Source: Citrobacter gillenii
Lineage (GTDB): Bacteria; Pseudomonadota; Gammaproteobacteria; Enterobacterales; Enterobacteriaceae
Direction: 5' to 3'
NCBI RefSeq assembly: GCF_013337685.1
Contig: NZ_SUQN01000006.1
Span: forward strand, 248,001 to 312,000
DNA: 64,000 bases
Shown here: positions 24,353-47,364 of the stretch, piece by piece
Layout of the letters: the number at the start of each line of letters is the position of its first letter
How positions within the stretch are numbered: the first letter of the stretch is position 1
Made by a program: the position numbers and the translations under genes
Notes under the pieces: model-generated
Told to the model about the DNA's origin: nothing
What the model saw: the letters and a program-made list of their open reading frames with translations, nothing else
Database searches by the model: none

Positions 24353-24976
24353 ATGCAAAACCACCATGACGGTTGCTGCAAACATGCAGATCACCCACAC
24401 GAAGGTTGCTGCAAAGGCGAAGAACATCGCCACGAAGGCTGCAACAGTGAAGGACATCACCACGATCACGGCTGCGGGCATCGCCATGGTCGGGGTGGCG
24501 GCGGCGGGCGTCGTCAGCGTTTCTTCGGTCACGGCGAATTACGCCTGGTGATTTTGGATATTTTGACCCGCGATGCCAGCCACGGCTATGAGCTGATCAA
24601 AGCCATCGAAACGCTGACCCAGGGCCACTACACGCCTAGTCCAGGGGTGATTTATCCGACGCTGGATTTCTTGCAGGATCAAGAGCTGATTGTCATCAGC
24701 GAAGAGGAAGGTGGGCGTAAACAGATCACGATCACGGCGCAAGGCCAGCAGTGGCTGGAGGAGAATCGCGAGCATCTGGCGCTTATTCATGAACGCGTTA
24801 AAGCACGCTGCGTTGGCTTTGAATTACGTAAAAACCCGCAGATGAAACGCGCGCTGGAAAACTTTAAAGCCGTGCTGGATCTGCGGGTCAATCATGGTGA
24901 CACCAGCGATGCGCAGATCAAAAAAATCATCGGTATTATCGATCGCGCAGCGCTGGATATCGCTCAGCTGGATTAA
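24353..24976 (+). CDS. yqjI: PadR-family Ni/Fe-responsive repressor
   Basis: A 207-residue repressor. The first 50 residues are a metal-binding tail very rich in His, Cys and Gly with repeated Cys-Cys-Lys and Glu-Gly-Cys elements and the block Gly-His-His-His-Asp-His-Gly-Cys-Gly-His. Residues 60-140 are the PadR winged helix (His-Gly-Tyr-Glu-Leu-Ile-Lys, then Pro-Ser-Pro-Gly-Val-Ile-Tyr-Pro-Thr-Leu). In E. coli nickel or iron binding relieves repression of yqjH and of yqjI itself. GGAG precedes the ATG by six bases. The tail differs in detail from E. coli but keeps the composition. Confidence 0.93.
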   Translation: MQNHHDGCCKHADHPHEGCCKGEEHRHEGCNSEGHHHDHGCGHRHGRGGGGGRRQRFFGHGELRLVILDILTRDASHGYELIKAIETLTQGHYTPSPGVIYPTLDFLQDQELIVISEEEGGRKQITITAQGQQWLEENREHLALIHERVKARCVGFELRKNPQMKRALENFKAVLDLRVNHGDTSDAQIKKIIGIIDRAALDIAQLD

Positions 24977-25020
24977 TCGGGTCATCGGGCGGAACCCGTT
25001 GTTCCGCCCGAATAGCGGTG

Positions 25021-26541
25021 CTAATGCAGCACCGTCACCGCATCTTCCAGGCGCCCGGCGCGATGTTTCACCCGCACTGAAATTTGCGCGCTCTCTTCAA
25101 CCAGTTCGGCATTTTTCTGCGTAATGTTGCTCAACTCATTCACCGCGCGAGTCAGGCTGGTCAGCCCGTCAGCCTGTTCCAGCGTCGAATGGCTGATTTG
25201 TGCAATCAGTTGGGTGACGTTCTGTACCTGCGCCACAATGTCGTCCATCGTGCGGCCAGCGGCGTGAACCTGGCTGGATCCGGACTGCACCTTGTCGGCA
25301 CTGGCATCAATCAGCTTGCGGATGTCATTCGCCGCACTGGCGCTCCGGCTGGCAAGATGGCGTACTTCCCCCGCCACGACGGCAAACCCTTTCCCCTGCT
25401 CGCCCGCTCGCGCCGCTTCAACCGCCGCATTCAATGCCAGGATATTGGTCTGGAAAGCAATATCGTTAATCAGCGTGGTGATGGTGCCGATACGCTGGGT
25501 GCTGCTGGCGATATCGTCCATCGTTTTGATCACCGTCTCCATCGCCTCGCCTCCCTGCGTTGCCGCACTGCTGGCGGCAATCGAGAGTTTGTCAGCCGCA
25601 GATGCTGTCGCCGAGTTTTGCTTCACCGACGCCGCCATCTGGTTCATCGTCGTCACCGTTTCCTGCACGTTTTCAACCGTTTGCTGGGTGTGCTTGTTTA
25701 AATCATCGCTACCTTTTGCCAGCGTATCGCTGTCGTTACGCACGCAGGAAACCTGGCTTGAAACGTCGTGAATAAGCCAGCGGCACATTAATCCCAGTTG
25801 CCCCACCGCCCGCAGCATCAGGCCCAACTCATCGCTGCGGTTCAGGTGCGTCACGCTGTTGCGCTCGCCGGTCGCCACTTTCAGCGCCTGGCGGGCGACA
25901 TTTTCTATCGGGCGTACAATTTGCCATTCGAAAATCGCCGCACCCGCCAGCATCACCAGCGCACTCACCAGCAGCAGCGGCCACGCCGCGCCCATTTGCT
26001 GCAACGCTGCCGCCAGCACGGCAAACATCAGTGTCATCACGCTGCGCACCCGCCAGCGAACCGGCAGCGCCGGCAGCTTTCCCAGCCAACTTTTACGCAC
26101 CACGAGTCCCTTATGGATGCGTTTGTTGCAACGTCCTTCATTTAGCGCCTGATACAACGGCTCGACCGCCGCAATTTCCTCCTGCGTCGCCCGGGTTCGA
26201 ATCGACATATACCCGGTCATTCGCCCTTCACGTACCATCGGCACCGCATTGGCTCGCACCCAGTAGTGATCGCCGTTTTTACAGCGATTTTTTACAATGC
26301 CGCTCCATGGCTCCCCCTGTTGCAGCGTGTACCACATATCAGCAAATGCCGCCTTGGGCATGTCCGGGTGACGAACCTGATTATGCGGCTTGCCGAGCAG
26401 CTCGCTCAGCTGATAGCCGCTAACCTGGACAAACGTGTCATTCGCATGAGTGATGTAGCTTTGTAAATCGGTAGTCGACATGAGGGTAATATCATCATCC
26501 AGCGGAGTATGCTGCTGACTAACGTAGGGATCAGAAGACAT
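25021..26541 (-). CDS. aer: aerotaxis receptor
   Basis: A 506-residue redox-sensing chemoreceptor, equal in length to E. coli Aer. The N-terminal PAS domain (about residues 20-120, with [10 protein letters not shown]) binds FAD. A hydrophobic anchor near 165-205 holds it to the inner membrane, followed by HAMP and the methyl-accepting signalling domain with [10 protein letters not shown] at the CheA/CheW tip. It reports electron-transport state to the flagellar motor. A sigma28 promoter lies just upstream. No other chemotaxis gene is nearby. Confidence 0.95.
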   Translation of the reverse strand: MSSDPYVSQQHTPLDDDITLMSTTDLQSYITHANDTFVQVSGYQLSELLGKPHNQVRHPDMPKAAFADMWYTLQQGEPWSGIVKNRCKNGDHYWVRANAVPMVREGRMTGYMSIRTRATQEEIAAVEPLYQALNEGRCNKRIHKGLVVRKSWLGKLPALPVRWRVRSVMTLMFAVLAAALQQMGAAWPLLLVSALVMLAGAAIFEWQIVRPIENVARQALKVATGERNSVTHLNRSDELGLMLRAVGQLGLMCRWLIHDVSSQVSCVRNDSDTLAKGSDDLNKHTQQTVENVQETVTTMNQMAASVKQNSATASAADKLSIAASSAATQGGEAMETVIKTMDDIASSTQRIGTITTLINDIAFQTNILALNAAVEAARAGEQGKGFAVVAGEVRHLASRSASAANDIRKLIDASADKVQSGSSQVHAAGRTMDDIVAQVQNVTQLIAQISHSTLEQADGLTSLTRAVNELSNITQKNAELVEESAQISVRVKHRAGRLEDAVTVLH

Positions 26542-26591
26542 GGTTGCGTCCTATGCAGGTTATCTGGTTGTTAACTTTTTCGGCATATGTT

Positions 26592-26618
26592 ATTTCGGCG
26601 ATAATTTTTTTATCTTTA
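26592..26618 (-). promoter_or_regulatory. sigma28 (FliA) promoter of aer
   Basis: On the minus strand TAAAGATA (26611-26618), an 11-base spacer and GCCGAAAT (26592-26599) match the FliA pattern TAAAGTTT-N11-GCCGATAA. It lies 50 bases upstream of the aer start, as expected for a class 3 motility gene. Confidence 0.75.
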
Positions 26619-28351
<1,733 letters not shown>

Positions 28352-28356
28352 CAGAC

Positions 28357-28431
28357 GCCGGATGGCGCTGCACTTTTCCGGCCTACGGGATCACATGTAG
28401 GCCGGATAGGGCGTAGCCGCCATCCGGCAGC
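28357..28431. repeat. REP pair between patA and ygjH
   Basis: Two opposed REP palindromes (GCCGGATGGCGCT... and GTAGGCCGGATAGGGCGT... ending CCATCCGGCAG) fill the space between the convergent patA and ygjH ends. Confidence 0.85.
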
Positions 28432-28440
28432 ATCACACGC

Positions 28441-28833
<393 letters not shown>

Positions 28834-28964
28834 TCAAAAGCCGTAAAATGATGCGCCCATCACACTCTGAAAGCGGGGTTTTACCGTGAATATGTCAATT
28901 AGAGGTACTTTTTTTACTGAAAACAGGTGAATAGATAAGCACTTCATTTACAATGCGGGGGTAA

Positions 28965-29966
<1,002 letters not shown>

Positions 29967-29980
29967 CCTCCCTTTTTCGC

Positions 29981-30004
29981 GCCCGGTATCTTCTGATACC
30001 GGGC
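29981..30004 (+). terminator. stem-loop after ebgR
   Basis: GCCCGGTATC and GATACCGGGC pair perfectly around TTCT, 14 bases after the ebgR stop. The T tract after it is weak, so termination may be partial. Confidence 0.6.
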
Positions 30005-30081
30005 ATGCTTTGTCATGCCTTGTTTTTCTCTGCACGGGTTATTTTCGTGATCAAGTTAAAGTAAATCATCTTACCCGCTAT

Positions 30082-30106
30082 ATTTTAGTAAAACTTTTAC
30101 TAAAAT
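30082..30106. promoter_or_regulatory. EbgR operator of ebgA
   Basis: ATTTTAGTAAAA and TTTTACTAAAAT flank a single central C, forming a perfect 25-bp palindrome 67 bases upstream of the ebgA ATG. Position and symmetry fit a LacI-family operator. EbgR is the obvious candidate. Confidence 0.82.
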
Positions 30107-30118
30107 CACCTGCAATGA

Positions 30119-35210
<5,092 letters not shown>

Positions 35211-35284
35211 TTCATAAAACATAATAACAATAAACAATATTCGCCAAGGCTATAACAATAAAAACATTATTTTATTTTGCTTAG

Positions 35285-38723
<3,439 letters not shown>

Positions 38724-38734
38724 GCTGTGACCTA

Positions 38735-38770
38735 TTGCCGGATAAAGTGCTTGCACCGACATCCGGCAAA
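38735..38770. repeat. single REP after ygjK
   Basis: TGCCGGATAAAGTGC and GCACCGACATCCGGCA form one REP palindrome, 11 bases after the ygjK stop. Confidence 0.75.
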
Positions 38771-38883
38771 TTCTTTCTCTGGCCCCACTCCTTTTTTGAA
38801 TCCCATCACAATCACGGCATTCCCCTTTTCCCTTTTGCGCCGCGACGGCTAAATTAGTAACTCATCCGACCACATAACAATAA

Positions 38884-40923
<2,040 letters not shown>

Positions 40924-40939
40924 CGTTATGTCTTTCGTT

Positions 40940-41046
40940 GGCCGGATAAGGTAATTACACACATCATTGCCTGATGGCGCTACGCTTATCAGGCCTACGA
41001 GGCAGTTCGTTGTAGGCCTGATAAGGTGTTAACCACCATCCGGCAT
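40940..41046. repeat. BIME between fadH and rlmG
   Basis: Three REP palindromes in alternating orientation lie between the convergent fadH and rlmG ends, where K-12 carries the higBA toxin-antitoxin genes. Confidence 0.85.
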
Positions 41047-41052
41047 CAGCGA

Positions 41053-42189
41053 TTAGCGGCGACGCCCTAATTTCACCGCTTTCAGCACCACAAATTTGTT
41101 GTTGGTGGCGATGGTTTCGCAGTTACCGAAAATCTTCTTCAGCTTGTGGAAGTAGTCGAGATGACGGTTCGCCACGATATACAGCTCGCCGTTAATCTTC
41201 AGGCAACGGCGGGCGTGGTGGAACATCTCCCACGCAATGTTATCAGTCAGTGCGTGCTTCTGATGGAACGGCGGGTTACACAGCACAGCGTTATAGCGGA
41301 ACGGTTCCACGCCAGACAGCGCGTTGTTGATCATAAACTCGCAGCGGTCCAGCGCGTCTGGCATGTTGGTTTCCACGTTCAGGCGGCTGGACGCCACCGC
41401 CATCGGCGATTCATCCACAAACACCACGCTCGCTTGCGGGTTCTTCTCCAGCAACGTCAGACCCACTACGCCATTACCGCAACCGAGATCGACAATCTCA
41501 CCTTCCAGATTGTCCGGCAGATGTTCGATAAAGAAACGTGCGCCAATATCCAGCCCGGTACGGGAGAAGACATTAGCGTGATTGTGGATCGTCCAGTCGG
41601 TGCCTTCCAGCTTCCAGCTCAGCGTTTGTGAGGCGTCAGCCAGTTCAGGATTGCTGAACGTACAGTTGATCAGACGGGCTTTTTTCCATGCCAGCGTGGT
41701 GGTGGTTGGGCCCAGCACCTTTTCAAACAGCTCAAGCGTCGAGGTATGCACATCGCGCGCCTTCGCCCCGGCGATAATGCGCGTTTGCGGCGTGACGACC
41801 AGGCGTAACGCACGCAATTGCTGTTCCAGCAGCGCCATGGTTTTTGGCAGCTTAATCAGTACCACGCCCGGCGCCTGTGGGTAATCGACCGTGCTGTCGA
41901 GGAACTGGACGCTGGATTCGGCAATGTCGTTATGACGCAGGTTTTCACGCGTTGCCAGTTCGCTTAAATAAGAGTCGCCAATGCTGTACGGCGAATGTTC
42001 CGCCAGCGCACAGCCCAGCGCACCGAAGGTATCATTCAGGAGCAGCACCGGGCCGCAAATCTCGGTATCGTCCAGCTGTTGCAGCAGATATTCATCTGCA
42101 GCTTCCCACGCCAGCAGCGGGTTAACGTCATCCGTTTCCGGGAAACGTTTAAGTGACAGCGAACGGAAACCGTTGTCTATGTGGCTCAT
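41053..42189 (-). CDS. rlmG: 23S rRNA (guanine-1835-N2) methyltransferase
   Basis: A 378-residue SAM-dependent methyltransferase of the RsmC/RlmG family. A degenerate N-terminal domain is followed by the catalytic domain with motif I Val-Asp-Leu-Gly-Cys-Gly-Asn-Gly-Val near residue 235 and the N2-guanine motif Asn-Pro-Pro-Phe-His near 305. It methylates G1835 of 23S rRNA. Length equals E. coli RlmG. The ATG has GGAGG six bases upstream. It is divergent from ygjP across 84 bp. Confidence 0.95.
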   Translation of the reverse strand: MSHIDNGFRSLSLKRFPETDDVNPLLAWEAADEYLLQQLDDTEICGPVLLLNDTFGALGCALAEHSPYSIGDSYLSELATRENLRHNDIAESSVQFLDSTVDYPQAPGVVLIKLPKTMALLEQQLRALRLVVTPQTRIIAGAKARDVHTSTLELFEKVLGPTTTTLAWKKARLINCTFSNPELADASQTLSWKLEGTDWTIHNHANVFSRTGLDIGARFFIEHLPDNLEGEIVDLGCGNGVVGLTLLEKNPQASVVFVDESPMAVASSRLNVETNMPDALDRCEFMINNALSGVEPFRYNAVLCNPPFHQKHALTDNIAWEMFHHARRCLKINGELYIVANRHLDYFHKLKKIFGNCETIATNNKFVVLKAVKLGRRR

Positions 42190-42273
42190 CGGCCCTCCTG
42201 AATGGTAAAATTTCGGCGTATCCCTGAAAAGGGTGCGTGAGTATACACTTTTTATACTTTATATGGGGCACAA

Positions 42274-42777
42274 ATGAGTCAGTTGACCTATCTGCAGGGC
42301 TACCCGGAGCATTTACTTGATCAGGTTCGAACCTTGATCAGCGAGCAACGTCTGGGCGCGGTCCTGGAAAAGCGTTATCCGGGTACGCATGACTTCGCGA
42401 CCGATAAGGCGCTCTGGCAATATACCCAGGATCTGAAAAGTCAGTTTCTGCGCAATGCCCCACCGCTCAATAAAGTGATGTATGACAGTAAGATCCACGT
42501 GTTGAAGAATGCGCTTGGACTGCATACTGCCGTCTCTCGCGTGCAGGGCGGCAAGCTGAAAGCAAAAGCGGAAATTCGCGTCGCCACCGTATTTCGCAAC
42601 GCCCCGGAACCTTTTTTACGCATGATCGTGGTTCATGAACTGGCGCATCTGAAAGAAAAAGAACACGACAAAGCGTTTTACCAGCTGTGCTGCCATATGG
42701 AACCTCAGTATCACCAACTGGAGTTCGACACCCGCCTGTGGTTAACGCAACAATCGCTAAAGCAAACTGCGCAGTAG
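42274..42777 (+). CDS. ygjP: zincin-like putative metal-dependent hydrolase YgjP
   Basis: A 167-residue protein of the YgjP/SprT-like group. The zinc motif His-Glu-Leu-Ala-His near residue 121 is followed by a third His (Glu-His-Asp-Lys-Ala-Phe), so the protease-like site is intact. The substrate is unknown. Length equals E. coli YgjP. It is divergent from rlmG; ygjR begins 69 bases after its stop. Confidence 0.9.
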   Translation: MSQLTYLQGYPEHLLDQVRTLISEQRLGAVLEKRYPGTHDFATDKALWQYTQDLKSQFLRNAPPLNKVMYDSKIHVLKNALGLHTAVSRVQGGKLKAKAEIRVATVFRNAPEPFLRMIVVHELAHLKEKEHDKAFYQLCCHMEPQYHQLEFDTRLWLTQQSLKQTAQ

Positions 42778-42846
42778 CGCACTGGCTTTGTCAGCAAGGC
42801 ATGCTAAATTGGCGCAAGGATCCCTTTTCGCAGCCTGAAGGCCTTT

Positions 42847-43845
42847 ATGATACGTTTCGCAGTGATTGGCACAAACTGGATCACCCGCCAGTTTGTGGAT
42901 GCCGCCCATGAAACCGGCAAATATAAGTTAACCGCAGTCTATTCCCGCAGCCTTGAACAGGCGCAAAGCTTCGCTAACGATTATCTCGTCGAGCATTTGT
43001 TTACTTCGCTGGATGCAATGGCGCAGAGTGACGCTATTGATGCAGTGTATATCGCCAGCCCAAACTCTCTGCACTTCCCGCAGACCGAGCTGTTCTTACG
43101 CCATAAAAAGCACGTCATTTGTGAGAAACCGCTGGCATCAAACCTGGCAGAAGTCGATGCCGCTATCGCCTGCGCTCGGGAAAATCAGGTGGTGCTGTTT
43201 GAGGCGTTTAAAACCGCCTGCCTGCCCAATTTCCTGCTGCTGCAGCAATCTCTGCCCAAGGTAGGAAATGTCAGAAAGGCGTTTATCAATTACTGCCAGT
43301 ACTCTTCACGCTACCAGCGTTATCTGAACGGTGAAAACCCGAATACCTTTAATCCAGCGTTCTCAAATGGCTCGATTATGGATATCGGCTTTTACTGCCT
43401 GGCTTCGGCGGTTGCGCTGTGGGGCGAACCGCAGAGCGTACAGGCCAGCGCCAGCCTGCTGGCAAGCGGTGTTGATGCCCACGGCGTTGTGGTGCTGAAC
43501 TACGGTGATTTCAGCGTCACGTTACAGCATTCCAAAGTGAGCGACTCGGTGCTGGCCAGCGAGATTCAGGGCGAATCAGGGTCACTGGTTATTGAGAAAA
43601 TCTCCGAATGCCAGAAAGTCTGTTTTGTTCCGCGTGGTGGAAAAACGCAGGATCTGACGGTGCCTCAGCACATCAATACTATGCTGTATGAGGCAGAGCG
43701 CTTTGCTCATCTGGTTGAATCCGGCGAAGTGGATCACCCGGCACTGGCTGTCAGTCGCATTACCGCTAAGCTGCAAACGGAAATTCGCCGCCAGACCGGC
43801 GTCGTTTTCCCAGCAGATAGCGCGAATACGTCGCTGATTGCGTAA
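42847..43845 (+). CDS. ygjR: Gfo/Idh/MocA-family oxidoreductase YgjR
   Basis: A 332-residue NAD(P)-dependent oxidoreductase. The Rossmann start is Phe-Ala-Val-Ile-Gly-Thr-Asn-Trp-Ile, and the family signature Cys-Glu-Lys-Pro-Leu-Ala near residue 95 contains the catalytic Lys. The C-terminal alpha/beta domain follows. The substrate is unknown, presumably a sugar or cyclitol derivative. It lies between ygjP and alx as in E. coli. Confidence 0.9.
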   Translation: MIRFAVIGTNWITRQFVDAAHETGKYKLTAVYSRSLEQAQSFANDYLVEHLFTSLDAMAQSDAIDAVYIASPNSLHFPQTELFLRHKKHVICEKPLASNLAEVDAAIACARENQVVLFEAFKTACLPNFLLLQQSLPKVGNVRKAFINYCQYSSRYQRYLNGENPNTFNPAFSNGSIMDIGFYCLASAVALWGEPQSVQASASLLASGVDAHGVVVLNYGDFSVTLQHSKVSDSVLASEIQGESGSLVIEKISECQKVCFVPRGGKTQDLTVPQHINTMLYEAERFAHLVESGEVDHPALAVSRITAKLQTEIRRQTGVVFPADSANTSLIA

Positions 43846-43912
43846 AACTGTGTAAAACAAATGTTGCAGGCCATTGACTGAAAGCGTGGCCTGTAATACT
43901 TTGTTACCCGCA

Positions 43913-44098
43913 AAGGGGAGTAACTTCGTTGTCGGTTGATCGTCATTACGATGTGTGAAAAACCACATCCGGTCGCCGGGCGATAACAAAGGAATACGTC
44001 AACGTATTCCTTTGTTGTTGTAAGTGAGACCTTGCCGAATGGCAAGGTCTATGCATGAAAAGCAGCGGCTAACGTCATTCGGCGTTGGCCGTTTTTTT
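43913..44098 (+). ncRNA. yybP-ykoY (PRE/SraF) Mn2+/pH-responsive riboswitch of alx
   Basis: The alx leader carries the yybP-ykoY pattern: GGGGAGTA at 43916-43923, the hairpin AGACCTTGCC/GGCAAGGTCT at about 44028-44050 with ATGC after it, and a terminator-like stem CGGCTAACG (44066-44074) / CGTTGGCCG (44083-44091) followed by seven T. In E. coli this element (PRE, seen as sRNA SraF) senses Mn2+ and alkaline transcription conditions and opens alx translation. A long GGAATACG/CGTATTCC hairpin lies between. Structure is read by eye. Confidence 0.88.
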
Positions 44099-44115
44099 AT
44101 GCATGGGGAAATATA

Positions 44116-45084
44116 ATGAATACTGTCGGCACACCGTTGTTATGGGGTGGCTTCGCTGTTGTAGTGGTGATTATGCTGGCCATCGACCTGCTGTTGCAGG
44201 GTCGTCGCGGCGCGCATACGATGTCAATGAAGCAGGCGGCTGCCTGGTCAATCGTCTGGGTCACGTTGTCGTTACTGTTTAACGCCGTATTCTGGTGGTA
44301 TCTGGCAGAAACCCAGGGGCGTGCGGTCGCAGACCCGCAGGCGTTGGCGTTCCTCACCGGCTATTTGATCGAGAAATCATTGGCGGTGGATAACGTCTTT
44401 GTCTGGCTGATGCTGTTTAGCTACTTCTCGGTGCCGCCAGCGTTGCAGCGTCGAGTGCTGGTGTATGGCGTGCTGGGGGCGATTGTTCTGCGTACTATCA
44501 TGATCTTCGCGGGCAGCTGGCTTATCACCCAGTTCGAATGGCTGCTGTACGTGTTCGGCGCGTTCCTGCTGTTTACCGGCGTGAAGATGGCGCTGGCAAA
44601 AGAAGATGCTTCCGGCATTGGCGACAGGCCGTTAGTGCGCTGGCTGCGCGGTCATCTGCGTATGACCGACACCATCGAGAACGAGCATTTCTTCGTGCGT
44701 AAAAACGGTCTGCTGTTCGTTACGCCGCTGATGCTGGTGCTGATTCTGGTTGAGTTGAGCGATGTTATCTTTGCCGTCGACAGCATTCCGGCAATCTTTG
44801 CCGTGACCACCGACCCGTTCATCGTACTGACCTCTAACCTGTTTGCCATCCTTGGTCTGCGTGCGATGTACTTCCTGCTGGCCGGCGTGGCGGAGCGTTT
44901 CTCGATGCTGAAGTACGGCCTGTCGATCATTCTGGTGTTTATCGGCATCAAGATGCTGATTGTCGACTTCTACCATATCCCTATCGCTATCTCGTTAGGC
45001 GTGGTGTTCGGGATCCTGTTTGTGACGCTGATTGTGAATGCGTGGGTCAACCACCAGCACGATAAAAAGCAGCAAACGCAGTAA
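44116..45084 (+). CDS. alx: TerC-family membrane protein Alx (Mn2+ export)
   Basis: A 322-residue inner-membrane protein with about nine helices of the TerC family. The acidic motif [10 protein letters not shown] near residue 86 and [11 protein letters not shown] near 213 are the metal-binding signatures. In E. coli Alx is induced at high pH and under Mn2+ stress and exports manganese. GGGG lies eight bases before the ATG, inside the riboswitch expression platform. Confidence 0.94.
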   Translation: MNTVGTPLLWGGFAVVVVIMLAIDLLLQGRRGAHTMSMKQAAAWSIVWVTLSLLFNAVFWWYLAETQGRAVADPQALAFLTGYLIEKSLAVDNVFVWLMLFSYFSVPPALQRRVLVYGVLGAIVLRTIMIFAGSWLITQFEWLLYVFGAFLLFTGVKMALAKEDASGIGDRPLVRWLRGHLRMTDTIENEHFFVRKNGLLFVTPLMLVLILVELSDVIFAVDSIPAIFAVTTDPFIVLTSNLFAILGLRAMYFLLAGVAERFSMLKYGLSIILVFIGIKMLIVDFYHIPIAISLGVVFGILFVTLIVNAWVNHQHDKKQQTQ

Positions 45085-45103
45085 CACTCATCCACTAGCC
45101 TAC

Positions 45104-45144
45104 AAAGCCCGACGCCCACTGTGTGTGCGTCGGGCTTTTTGTTT
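45104..45144 (+). terminator. intrinsic terminator of alx
   Basis: AAAGCCCGACGC (45104-45115) and GCGTCGGGCTTT (45127-45138) form a strong stem followed by a T run, 20 bases after the alx stop. Confidence 0.88.
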
Positions 45145-45328
45145 AACATGTCATCACAATGTTAATTTAAAGTTATAAAATATGATCTCAGCGTAAAATC
45201 CAGGATATTTCGCTTCCCGAAGCGTGTTCTTTCCTTATACTCAGCCATGCAAACATTTGCCTCACTCTGAAAGATGCGTCTATAGAACGTACAAGGGTCA
45301 GGCGACAACACAATAAAAGGATTACGAA

Positions 45329-46573
45329 ATGACTACGCAACGTTCGTCGGGGCTGATCTCGCGTTTGGCGCAAGGGAGCCTTGTTAAGCAAATTTTGATA
45401 GGTTTAGTACTGGGGATTGCGCTGGCACTGATCTCAAAACCGGCTGCAGAAGCCGCTGGTTTGCTGGGCACCCTGTTCGTCGGCGCATTAAAAGCCGTCG
45501 CTCCCATCCTGGTTCTGATGCTGGTAATGGCCTCGATTGCGAACCATCAGCATGGGCAAAAAACCAATATCCGTCCGATTCTGTTCCTCTACCTGCTCGG
45601 TACCTTCTCCGCGGCATTAGCGGCAGTGGTGTTCAGCTTTGCCTTCCCCTCGACGCTGCATCTTGCCAGCAGCGCTAACGATATTGTGCCACCATCGGGC
45701 ATTGTCGAAGTGATGCGTGGGCTGTTGATGAGTATGGTGTCGAACCCGATTGATGCCCTGCTTAACGCGAACTATATCGGCATTCTGGTATGGGCCGTCG
45801 GCCTGGGCTTTGCCCTGCGCCACGGGAATGAAACGACCAAGAATCTGGTCAACGATATGTCCAACGCCGTCACCTTTATGGTGAAACTGGTGATTCGTTT
45901 CGCCCCTATCGGTATTTTCGGCCTGGTCTCCTCCACGCTTGCCACCACGGGTTTTGCTACATTGTGGGGCTATGCGCAGCTGTTGGCAGTGCTGGTAGGT
46001 TGTATGCTGCTGGTGGCGTTCGTGGTTAACCCGCTGCTGGTGTTCTGGAAAATTCGTCGCAACCCGTATCCGCTGGTGCTGGCTTGCCTGCGTGAAAGCG
46101 GCGTGTATGCCTTCTTTACCCGCAGCTCTGCCGCCAACATTCCGGTGAATATGGCGCTGTGTGAGAAGCTGAATCTGGACCGCGATACCTACTCGGTTTC
46201 TATCCCACTGGGTGCAACCATCAACATGGCTGGCGCGGCAATCACCATTACCGTGCTGACGCTGGCAGCGGTGAATACACTGGGGATCCCGGTTGATTTA
46301 CCGACTGCGCTGCTGTTGAGCGTCGTGGCATCGCTTTGTGCCTGTGGCGCATCTGGCGTGGCGGGTGGCTCTCTGCTGCTGATCCCACTGGCGTGTAATA
46401 TGTTCGGTATCCCGAATGATATCGCCATGCAGGTAGTTGCCGTCGGCTTTATTATCGGCGTGTTGCAGGACTCCTGTGAAACCGCACTGAACTCCTCAAC
46501 CGACGTATTGTTTACCGCTGCAGCCTGCCAGGCTGAAGACGAACGTCTGGCAAACAACGCCCTGCGCGGCTAA
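45329..46573 (+). CDS. sstT: serine/threonine:Na+ symporter
   Basis: A 414-residue dicarboxylate/amino acid:cation symporter (DAACS) with about eight membrane helices and two re-entrant loops. Signatures include the Ser-rich [11 protein letters not shown] loop near residue 270 and [10 protein letters not shown]. It imports serine and threonine with Na+. Length equals E. coli SstT. A strong bidirectional terminator follows. Confidence 0.95.
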   Translation: MTTQRSSGLISRLAQGSLVKQILIGLVLGIALALISKPAAEAAGLLGTLFVGALKAVAPILVLMLVMASIANHQHGQKTNIRPILFLYLLGTFSAALAAVVFSFAFPSTLHLASSANDIVPPSGIVEVMRGLLMSMVSNPIDALLNANYIGILVWAVGLGFALRHGNETTKNLVNDMSNAVTFMVKLVIRFAPIGIFGLVSSTLATTGFATLWGYAQLLAVLVGCMLLVAFVVNPLLVFWKIRRNPYPLVLACLRESGVYAFFTRSSAANIPVNMALCEKLNLDRDTYSVSIPLGATINMAGAAITITVLTLAAVNTLGIPVDLPTALLLSVVASLCACGASGVAGGSLLLIPLACNMFGIPNDIAMQVVAVGFIIGVLQDSCETALNSSTDVLFTAAACQAEDERLANNALRG

Positions 46574-46581
46574 TCACTTTT

Positions 46582-46609
46582 CCCCTCCGTCATGGTGCGG
46601 AGGGGTTTT
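46582..46609. terminator. bidirectional terminator between sstT and ygjV
   Basis: CCCCTCCG and CGGAGGGG pair around eight bases, with A/T-rich runs on both sides. It serves the convergent sstT and ygjV genes; the ygjV stop codon lies inside it. Confidence 0.85.
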
Positions 46610-47144
46610 CTTTCTGTACGCTTTTTTCAATTTTGAAGGGATCTATCCCCCGTTTTTGCATGCGTCTGAAACGAATAATATTCAGGCCGTTCATCACCAG
46701 AAAACTGCCTTCAATCATCGTGCCGCCAATCGATCCCAACCAGAAATTATGCACCACCCAGCAGGCGGTCGCGCACCACATCACACAGCGGACGGTTAAT
46801 CCTTTACAGCGAAACAGCGCCCAGGTGCTGGCCAGCGTGCCAATAATGGGGAGTAACTCCATCGCATGCTGTAGTTTCGCCAATCCAAGAACCAGCGTGA
46901 GAACGATAAAAACGGTCATCACCCACAGTTTGCGGGTGCGCATCGAGACCAGGGTTCGGATGGTGTTTAGCTCCGCACTCATCCCCGCGGGCCAGGCCCC
47001 CATCAAAAAGAAGTGTACCCCGATAGTGGCACTATAGACGGCAAGCTGCAGCCGGAAGCGGCGCTCATCGCGGTTGAAAAAGGTGGTAATCCCGATCAGA
47101 AAGGCGATGACACCTACGCCCTGGGCCAGCCAATACGCGGTCAT
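46590..47144 (-). CDS. ygjV: inner-membrane protein YgjV
   Basis: A 184-residue integral membrane protein with about five hydrophobic helices, of the YgjV/Imp family of unknown function. The N-terminus Tyr-Trp-Leu-Ala-Gln-Gly-Val-Gly-Val-Ile-Ala-Phe and the basic C-terminal tail (Arg-Phe-Arg-Arg-Met-Gln-Lys-Arg) suggest a cytoplasmic C-terminus. E. coli YgjV has nearly the same length. The downstream end is convergent with sstT. Confidence 0.88.
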   Translation of the reverse strand: MTAYWLAQGVGVIAFLIGITTFFNRDERRFRLQLAVYSATIGVHFFLMGAWPAGMSAELNTIRTLVSMRTRKLWVMTVFIVLTLVLGLAKLQHAMELLPIIGTLASTWALFRCKGLTVRCVMWCATACWVVHNFWLGSIGGTMIEGSFLVMNGLNIIRFRRMQKRGIDPFKIEKSVQKENPSAP

Positions 47145-47265
47145 GAAAAATCCTTGTGAGGAAATGCAAAAACAAACGGCGCCTCATATTATGAAACGCC
47201 GTTTTTAAAATCTACTCTATTTCGATTACCCAATAGATTTCGTGCGACAGCAAGGCGGCAAGCAT

Positions 47266-47355
47266 GTAGGCCGGATAAGGCGTTTACGCCGCCATCCGGC
47301 AACGGTTTATGCCTGATGGCGCTACGCTTATCAGGCCTACTGATCGCGTAGGCCT
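47266..47355. repeat. BIME downstream of uxaA
   Basis: Two to three REP palindromes (GTAGGCCGGATAAGG..., GCCTGATGGCGCTACG...) lie between ygjV and the uxaA 3' end. Confidence 0.85.
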
Positions 47356-47364
47356 GTACAATTA

